NCBI GenBank assembly: GCA_027063585.1
Contig: JAMORM010000094.1
Span: 1-6,155, forward strand
Direction: 5' to 3'
Source of the DNA: Sulfurimonas sp.
Lineage (GTDB): Bacteria; Campylobacterota; Campylobacteria; Campylobacterales; Sulfurimonadaceae
Length of the DNA stretch: 6,155 nt
A program made the position numbers and the translations under genes. The notes under the pieces are model-generated. The model did no database searches, was not told the origin of the DNA, and saw only the letters and a program-made list of their open reading frames with translations. Below, one piece after another: positions 1-4,492 of this stretch (its first letter is position 1; each line of letters starts with the position of its first letter).

Positions 1-1
1 A

Positions 2-1348
2 CACTCTGAAGCAAAAGCTGTTTTTGTTTCCAAAAAACATCTTCAGACTATAGAAGAACTCGAAAATTCCAATATGAAGTTTGTTATACAACTTGATGAT
101 TTAACAATGGTAGATGAGTTGACAAATCATAGTTATATATCAAAATTTACACAAAAAATGCTTCCAAAGGAGTTGCCAAGACCGCATGAAGACGATATGG
201 CTGCCCTCTTGTATACATCCGGGACTACAGGTCATTCAAAAGGTGTTATGCTCTCACATAAAAACCTTGTCACCAATGCAATGAGTGCTTATAAAAATGT
301 AACCGTTTTACCTGATGACACTTTTTTATCCATTTTACCTTTAGCGCATACGTTTGAATGTACAGTCGGTATGATTTTACCTATTTTGCACGGTTCAGAC
401 ATTGTATACATAGACAAAGCACCTACACCCAACGTTCTTATCAAGGCATTTGCGAGTGTGAAGCCGACAATGATGCTAAGCGTTCCTCTTGTTATTGAAA
501 AAATATATAAAAATAAAATATTGCCGAAATTTACCGGTTCGTTTATTATGAGAATGCTCTATGGCATCCCTTTTATAAGAAAACTGCTTAATAAAATTGC
601 TGGTAAAAAACTCATTGAAACCTTTGGCGGAAGAATAAAATTCTTCGGTATAGGCGGAGCAGCCCTCTCTCCATATGTAGAAACATTTTTGGCAGAGGCA
701 CAATTTCCTTACATTGTAGGCTATGGACTTACTGAGACTTCCCCTCTTATTGCAGGCGGAAGAATAGGATACCCTATTAAAATAGGCTCAACAGGCCTGC
801 CTATGGTAGGTGTTGAAGTGCAAATAAAAAATGCCAATCCGCAAAACGGTGAAGGAGAAATCATAACGAAGTCTCCAAGTGTGATGATGGGTTATTATAA
901 AGATGAAGAGCAGACAAAAGAGGTTATAAAAGAGGGTTGGTTCTATACCGGAGATTTGGGCTATATAGATGAAGACGGATACTTATTTATCAGCGGAAGA
1001 AGTAAAAATGTTATTATCGGTCCCGGCGGTGAAAATATATATCCTGAACAGATTGAAGCAGTCATTAACCAAAATGAAGCAGTATTGGATTCTCTTGTAC
1101 TCGAACAAGACGGTAAACTTGTTGCCAGAATTCATTTAGATTATGAGTTGATTGATAAAATGTTTAAAGCACACAATATGCCGGAGAATGAAGTACGGCA
1201 AAAAATTGCGGAGTATTTAGAAAATATGCGCGTTGAAGTCAATTCACAGTTGGCATCTTTTGCAAAAATTCAAAAGTTTATAGAGCAAATAGAACCTTTT
1301 GTAAAAACACCGACGAAAAAAATCAAAAGATATCTTTATACAGAATAA
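2..1348 (+). CDS. Long-chain acyl-CoA synthetase (AMP-forming), 5'-truncated by the window edge
   Basis: ANL-superfamily adenylating enzyme that activates a fatty acid with ATP to acyl-AMP, then forms acyl-CoA and releases AMP and PPi. The frame is open to the window edge (first codons read HSEAKAVFVSKKHL), so the first ATG at 74 is internal and the true N-terminus is missing. About 448 residues are visible, against roughly 550-650 for the family. Numbered from the first visible residue: the P-loop YTSGTTGHSKGV at 71-82, LPLAHTFE at 112-119, the YGLTETS adenine/acyl-AMP motif at 241-247, GWFYTGDLG with the ribose-binding Asp at 312-320, and the hinge SGRSKNVI at 331-338. The C-terminal TPTKKIKRY carries the expected catalytic lysine (about residue 440). 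All core motifs are intact, so the enzyme should be active. The order and the TPTKKIKR ending fit the FAA1/COG1022 long-chain group better than acetyl-CoA synthetases, but chain-length specificity cannot be read from sequence. A short 3' gap leads into the PH-domain gene, so co-transcription is likely. Confidence 0.9.
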   Translation, partial: HSEAKAVFVSKKHLQTIEELENSNMKFVIQLDDLTMVDELTNHSYISKFTQKMLPKELPRPHEDDMAALLYTSGTTGHSKGVMLSHKNLVTNAMSAYKNVTVLPDDTFLSILPLAHTFECTVGMILPILHGSDIVYIDKAPTPNVLIKAFASVKPTMMLSVPLVIEKIYKNKILPKFTGSFIMRMLYGIPFIRKLLNKIAGKKLIETFGGRIKFFGIGGAALSPYVETFLAEAQFPYIVGYGLTETSPLIAGGRIGYPIKIGSTGLPMVGVEVQIKNANPQNGEGEIITKSPSVMMGYYKDEEQTKEVIKEGWFYTGDLGYIDEDGYLFISGRSKNVIIGPGGENIYPEQIEAVINQNEAVLDSLVLEQDGKLVARIHLDYELIDKMFKAHNMPENEVRQKIAEYLENMRVEVNSQLASFAKIQKFIEQIEPFVKTPTKKIKRYLYTE

Positions 1349-1387
1349 AATACAAAGGATAATCGCATTAAAGATATAAATAAAATT

Positions 1388-1828
1388 TTGCATAAAGATG
1401 AATCGGTTTTAGTCAAAGCAGAAATATCAAATACATTCTATCTGCCGATTATAAAACTCTATGCCTTGGGAATGCTGCTTTTATTCATAGGTTATGAATA
1501 TGAGCTAGGTGTTATCGGTGCAGTACTTATTATTAGAACCTTTTTAGTGAATTTAGATGAGATTAAAGAGAAAAAATCATATAACTGTCTGTTGACACAA
1601 GAAAGACTTATTATTTTAAAAGGGCATATGACGAAAGAAATTTTTCCCATCAACCTTGAAGAAATAAGAACAATTTACATTAAGCCTTTAAGTAAAAGAT
1701 TTAGCAATATAATCAATGTAGGAACGTTAGAGGTTATTACAACTTCAGGCGGCAGGTATGTTATAAAAAACATAAAACAACCCTACCACTATCATAAAGC
1801 TATTATCGGAGATATTGTCAACGCTTAG
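1388..1828 (+). CDS. Small membrane protein with a bacterial PH (bPH_2/YdbS-like) domain
   Basis: Hypothetical protein of about 146 residues. The N-terminal part has two closely spaced hydrophobic segments (about residues 18-35 and 39-55), which look like a membrane hairpin. The soluble remainder resembles the bPH_2 (DUF304) fold: the strand-forming CLLTQERLIILKG (67-79), FPINLEEIRTIYI (86-98), NIINVGTLEVITTSGG (107-122) and the terminal YVIKNIKQP (124-132). In this family the region typically follows the pattern 'lT..Rli...i.l..I..i......G.v.i.t.gg'. The exact role is unknown; such domains are often membrane-associated and sometimes stress related. The start is uncertain. The only conventional start near the beginning is the TTG at 1388, which has no good Shine-Dalgarno sequence. 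The frame is open back to the synthetase stop, and an AAAGGA at 1354-1359 sits 7 nt before an in-frame ATT at 1367. The 3' end overlaps ppaC by 4 nt tail to tail. The gene is probably translated from the acyl-CoA synthetase transcript. Confidence 0.75.
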   Translation: MHKDESVLVKAEISNTFYLPIIKLYALGMLLLFIGYEYELGVIGAVLIIRTFLVNLDEIKEKKSYNCLLTQERLIILKGHMTKEIFPINLEEIRTIYIKPLSKRFSNIINVGTLEVITTSGGRYVIKNIKQPYHYHKAIIGDIVNA

Positions 1829-2745
1829 AATTGAGGCTGAACAAAAGGTACAACTTGCTTTTTACGGCTTAATACACCATCTAGCCAGGCTTTATGGTTT
1901 TGAAGTTTTATATTAAATGCAGCTTCTATTTTTGATTCATCATCACTCACAACCAAAAGTTTAGAGCCCTCTTTCATAATGTCGGTTAAAAGAATCAGAA
2001 CAGTATGTAAGCCGTTTTCTTCTTTCATTTTTTTCATATCTTCTAAGAGTTCATCTTCACGAGGTTCTAAAACAGAAATATCAACCATTTCAAGCTGTCC
2101 TATACCGACTTTTGTACCGTTCATATTAAACTCTTTATAATCACGTGTATTAAGTTCACGCGCACTGGCACCGTCAACTGCAGATTTAACTATAAACATT
2201 TCCATTGCAAGTTGTTTATAATCTTTTATGCCGGCAATCTCTGCTAATTCTTTGACTGCTTTTGTATCTACTTTAGTACATGTAGGCGATTTAAATATAA
2301 CCGTATCACTCAGTATTGCCATCATCATTAAACCGGCAATTTCTTTTGGCACTTCTACGCCGTAACATCTGAACATTTCATAAATAACCGTGTTTGAACA
2401 GCCTATAGGTCGAATCCATGCTTCAAGTGGTGTATCAGTAGTCAAATCGCCCAATTTATGATGATCGGCAATACCGACAATAGTTGCTTCATCTATGTCA
2501 TCTTGAAAATGTGCTTTATCAGTAGAGTCAACTATAAAAACTTTCTCACCTGCAACTGAAGTTTTAAGCACTGGCAGTTCACCGCCAAATGTATCTAATA
2601 TAAATTGTGTTTCAGCAGTAATTTCACCTTGACGAGCAGGAATATACTCCTCTTTTTCTACTTTATTTTTTAAATAAGATAATGAAATCGCACCAATAAT
2701 AGAATCACTATCAGGATTTTTGTGTCCAAAAACATATACAGACAT
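1825..2745 (-). CDS. ppaC: Manganese-dependent (family II) inorganic pyrophosphatase
   Basis: Cytoplasmic DHH-family enzyme that hydrolyses pyrophosphate to two phosphates, pulling forward reactions that release PPi. The 306 residues match the family's usual length of about 310. The N-terminal DHH domain shows GHKNPDSDS (7-15; metal ligands His8, Asp12, Asp14), VDSTD at 72-76 (Asp73 as the likely bridging ligand), the signature ADHHKLGD at 93-100 (His95/His96) and ILSDTVIFKSPTCT at 144-157 (Asp147). The C-terminal DHHA2 domain ends with the substrate-binding SRKKQVVP at 293-300. All expected metal and phosphate ligands are visible. In many relatives a His follows the Asp of the second motif (VDHNE/VDHTE); here it is Ser. 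The ATG at 2745 is preceded by AAAGG (2752-2756 on the plus strand) at 6-nt spacing, which supports this start. A -10-like box lies just upstream, and the kinase-like gene ends 46 nt upstream on the same strand. The gene is convergent with the PH-domain gene and no terminator separates them. Confidence 0.95.
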   Translation of the reverse strand: MSVYVFGHKNPDSDSIIGAISLSYLKNKVEKEEYIPARQGEITAETQFILDTFGGELPVLKTSVAGEKVFIVDSTDKAHFQDDIDEATIVGIADHHKLGDLTTDTPLEAWIRPIGCSNTVIYEMFRCYGVEVPKEIAGLMMMAILSDTVIFKSPTCTKVDTKAVKELAEIAGIKDYKQLAMEMFIVKSAVDGASARELNTRDYKEFNMNGTKVGIGQLEMVDISVLEPREDELLEDMKKMKEENGLHTVLILLTDIMKEGSKLLVVSDDESKIEAAFNIKLQNHKAWLDGVLSRKKQVVPFVQPQF

Positions 2746-2751
2746 AACAGA

Positions 2752-2756
2752 CCTTT
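2752..2756 (-). promoter_or_regulatory. Ribosome binding site of ppaC
   Basis: On the minus strand the sequence is AAAGG followed by TCTGTT and the ATG, a standard Shine-Dalgarno placement. It supports the start at 2745. Confidence 0.7.
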
Positions 2757-2768
2757 ATTTTTTTTTGA

Positions 2769-2774
2769 ATTATA
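2769..2774 (-). promoter_or_regulatory. Likely -10 box (TATAAT) of the ppaC promoter
   Basis: The minus strand carries a perfect TATAAT within GTATAGTATAATTC, in the 46-nt gap between the kinase-like gene and ppaC. No convincing TTGACA lies upstream, which is usual for the housekeeping sigma factor of epsilonproteobacteria. Transcription would start around 2761-2763 and give a leader of about 17 nt. ppaC could therefore be expressed independently of the upstream kinase-like gene, although read-through is also possible because no terminator is seen in the gap. Confidence 0.5.
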
Positions 2775-2791
2775 CTATACTTTTATAAATC

Positions 2792-4189
2792 TTACTTGAG
2801 CGAATTTAAAATTTGTAGCGATATTTTGAAAAGCTCAGCTTCACAAATTGGTTTTTTCAAGTGTCCTGCAATATCTGCCTTTACAGAATCCAAATCTTTG
2901 TCTTTTACTCTTGTTGTTACTAAAGTAACTATAGGTGCATCTGAAATACTTGCAATAACTTTAGATATGGCACTGTGCTCAGAGCATAAAATATCTATAT
3001 CTATCAAGATCATGTCAAAAGGACTCTCTTTGAGTTTTTCTATCGCCTTTCTTGCACTCTCATATACATAAACACTTACAGCTGTATTATAAAAACTTTT
3101 TTGTACAACATTTTTTGTCCTGTTATCATCATCAATCACCATTATATTGGCACCACTTGGTCTTATAAGTGAAAAATCCACATTTGTATCATCCTTACAT
3201 GTAAGAGTACTATCATTAAGTGCAATTTCAATACTAGGCAGATACAAAGTAAATACGGAACCTTTTGGGGTATTATTTTTAAAAGTCATATCTCCATGCA
3301 TGAGTTGAGCCATTTTTTTATTGATAGATAATCCTAACGCTATATTTTCATTGCTAAATGCTTCAAATATTTTTTTTTGATTTATGGCTTCAACGCCTAT
3401 ACCGCTGTCTTGTACAGTAATAGAAAGATTAATGGAGTTTTTGAGTATATTTGCTTGATCAGCACTCATGATTACTTTTACATAACCCTCATTTGTAAAT
3501 TTTATAGCATTTTGTACTAAGTTTTTTACTATTTCTTTGACTTTTTTTGCATCTACAATTAAAGAGTGTGGAACATTTTGATCCACTTGCATACTGAGTT
3601 GTAATCCTTTTTTCACCGCATCGTTTCTTTCTTCATCTATAATATCAGAAATCAGTTTTACAATATCCACTGCATGCTCTTCAATTTTAAAACTGTTGTT
3701 TTGCATATTTGTAGACCTGATTATTTTATTTACAAGTTCAAGTAACTGATTACCTGCTTTAAAAATATTTTGTGCATAATCAGCTTTTTGAGTATCTTGA
3801 AGCTCTTGTTTTAAAATATCGGCATTTATAATTATTTCATTGATTGGTGTACGTAGTTCTGTTTTGACATTTGATAAAAATTTGGATTTAATGTCGGATG
3901 CTTCTTTTGCAATTGTTTTGATGTCATAAACACGCTTTTTTTGTTTGGCAAGCTCTTTTTCAAGAGCTTCCATTTTTTTAATTTGTTCTACCACAAAACT
4001 TTTTTTCGTATCAGCATACCTGCCTTCTTGAATCATTGTGAATTCTTTCTTATTTGAAATGGCAATTTGTTTTTGGAGTTCTTTTATTTGTGATTTATAT
4101 TTGTTTTTAAAGGACTTATAAATATAAAATATAATGACAACATCAATAAAAATTAATCCTAAAATTATTAGTTCGTCATACAGATACAT
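2792..4189 (-). CDS. Degenerate hybrid histidine-kinase-like protein with C-terminal receiver domain
   Basis: Membrane-anchored two-component-like protein of 465 residues, counted from the preferred ATG at 4189. That ATG has a strong GAAAGGAGGG ribosome site 4 nt upstream. An ATG at 4213 would add eight residues but has no good site and lies inside the upstream inverted repeat. Order: one transmembrane segment (about 6-24), a charged coiled-coil stretch (about 28-100), a HisKA-like dimerisation region, an HATPase_c domain (about 205-320) and a receiver domain (about 347-465). The H-box reads FLSNVKTELRTPIN (about 104-117), so the phosphoacceptor His of the usual SHELRTP is Thr110. The N-box NLVQNAIKFT (223-232) and G1 DSGIG (261-265) are present. 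The G2 region is only NIALGLS after a very short ATP lid. The receiver keeps the acidic DDD (353-355), the phosphorylation Asp397 in MILIDID, and Lys446 in HLKKPI. No periplasmic sensor domain is visible. The partner is unknown. Likely roles are a receiver controlled by another kinase, or a pseudokinase scaffold. It lies upstream of ppaC on the same strand. Confidence 0.85.
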   Translation of the reverse strand: MYLYDELIILGLIFIDVVIIFYIYKSFKNKYKSQIKELQKQIAISNKKEFTMIQEGRYADTKKSFVVEQIKKMEALEKELAKQKKRVYDIKTIAKEASDIKSKFLSNVKTELRTPINEIIINADILKQELQDTQKADYAQNIFKAGNQLLELVNKIIRSTNMQNNSFKIEEHAVDIVKLISDIIDEERNDAVKKGLQLSMQVDQNVPHSLIVDAKKVKEIVKNLVQNAIKFTNEGYVKVIMSADQANILKNSINLSITVQDSGIGVEAINQKKIFEAFSNENIALGLSINKKMAQLMHGDMTFKNNTPKGSVFTLYLPSIEIALNDSTLTCKDDTNVDFSLIRPSGANIMVIDDDNRTKNVVQKSFYNTAVSVYVYESARKAIEKLKESPFDMILIDIDILCSEHSAISKVIASISDAPIVTLVTTRVKDKDLDSVKADIAGHLKKPICEAELFKISLQILNSLK

Positions 4190-4193
4190 AAGC

Positions 4194-4200
4194 CCTCCTT
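4194..4200 (-). promoter_or_regulatory. Strong ribosome binding site that sets the start of the kinase-like gene
   Basis: The minus strand reads AAGGAGG here (GAAAGGAGGG over 4193-4202), 4 nt before the ATG at 4189. It is the best Shine-Dalgarno in the window. It begins 2-3 nt after the 3' side of the outer stem of the inverted-repeat element, so folding of that element could change its accessibility. Confidence 0.8.
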
Positions 4201-4239
4201 TCAATATTGCCATCTCAAACCAAACTAGTACATATCAGC

Positions 4240-4334
4240 GATTAGAAAAATATGCAATTGCAAGGCACAAAGTCGCAGAAGCTACTGGTAGCTTTTAGAC
4301 TTTGTAACGAAGTCAAGTGTATGTTTTTCTAATC
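4240..4334. repeat. Hairpin arm 1 of the inverted-repeat element
   Basis: The base stem pairs 4240-4256 with 4318-4334 (core GATTAGAAAAA/TTTTTCTAATC), with only two non-Watson-Crick positions, both G-T on the plus strand. After one mismatch TTG/CAA pairs, then there is an internal loop (4261-4266 against 4306-4313). The next stem is ACAAAGTC (4267-4274) with GACTTTGT (4298-4305). The apex is the near-perfect palindrome AAGCTAC-TG-GTAGCTT (4279-4294). Confidence 0.8.
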
Positions 4335-4341
4335 GTCCTTT

Positions 4342-4444
4342 GGATAACTCATAAAGAGGCAATCTGCAAAGCATCTATCATTCGACTTTACCAGTAAAGG
4401 CTTCACGATAGCTACTTCACATCTCACCTCTTTATGAGTTACTG
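4342..4444. repeat. Hairpin arm 2 of the inverted-repeat element
   Basis: The basal stem TAACTCATAAAGAGG (4345-4359) pairs perfectly with 4427-4441. Pairing then continues without gaps to 4380/4406. After an internal loop (about 4380-4385 against 4400-4406) the apex is CTTTAC-CA-GTAAAG (4386-4399). Of the 36 positions 4345-4380, 27 are Watson-Crick. The other nine would all be G-U or G-A pairs in a minus-strand RNA. Confidence 0.8.
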
Positions 4445-4475
4445 CTATGCATTAGTTTGGTTTAAGATGACAATA

Positions 4476-4481
4476 ATTATA
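4476..4481 (-). promoter_or_regulatory. Likely -10 box (TATAAT) upstream of the structured element and kinase-like gene
   Basis: The minus strand reads GGTATAATTATTG just downstream of the uvrA stop (4493). A start 6-7 nt after this perfect TATAAT falls at about 4469-4470, inside the first few bases of the outer stem. The transcript would then fold its 5' end onto the segment just before the kinase ribosome site. No -35 box is evident, and the short AT-rich motif could arise by chance. Confidence 0.45.
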
Positions 4482-4492
4482 CCATTAAAATA

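Larger units (their letters stand above)
4205..4475. repeat. Three-way-junction inverted-repeat element (two hairpin arms inside an outer stem)
   Basis: This 271-bp element fills nearly all of the gap between uvrA and the kinase-like gene and contains no plausible ORF. The outer stem pairs 4205-4233 with 4447-4475: 25 of 29 positions are Watson-Crick, with the common core AAACCAAACTA. Inside it are two arms, 4240-4334 and about 4342-4444, separated by a few bases. Every break in the outer stem is a transition-type difference. Possible natures: the structured 5' leader of the kinase-like gene, an independent small RNA, or a MITE-like palindromic element with terminal inverted repeats. A CAATA direct repeat (4202-4206 and 4471-4475) could be a target duplication, but it overlaps the stem. 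The match to a defined RNA or repeat family is unknown. The structure is seen directly; the role is not. Confidence 0.8.

Noticed and set aside
476..703. 75-codon ORF on the minus strand inside the acyl-CoA synthetase
   Set aside because: Antisense shadow of a well-supported gene; the protein has no recognisable motif.
2796..3071. 91-codon plus-strand ORF opposite the receiver domain
   Set aside because: Shadow frame of a clear receiver domain; no independent coding signal.
4240..4444. CRISPR array, tRNA or integron attC site as an explanation for the intergenic structure
   Set aside because: There are no regularly spaced direct repeats and no tRNA cloverleaf with a CCA-type acceptor. The attC core motif pairs are absent, and no cas, integrase or other linked gene is nearby.
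4240..4444. Retron-type msr-msd
   Set aside because: The nested hairpins invite the idea, but no reverse transcriptase gene lies in the window, and the downstream gene is a two-component-like protein.
4342..4475. Rho-independent terminator of uvrA
   Set aside because: The hairpins are far longer than a terminator, AT-rich at the base and not followed by a T-tract on the minus strand.
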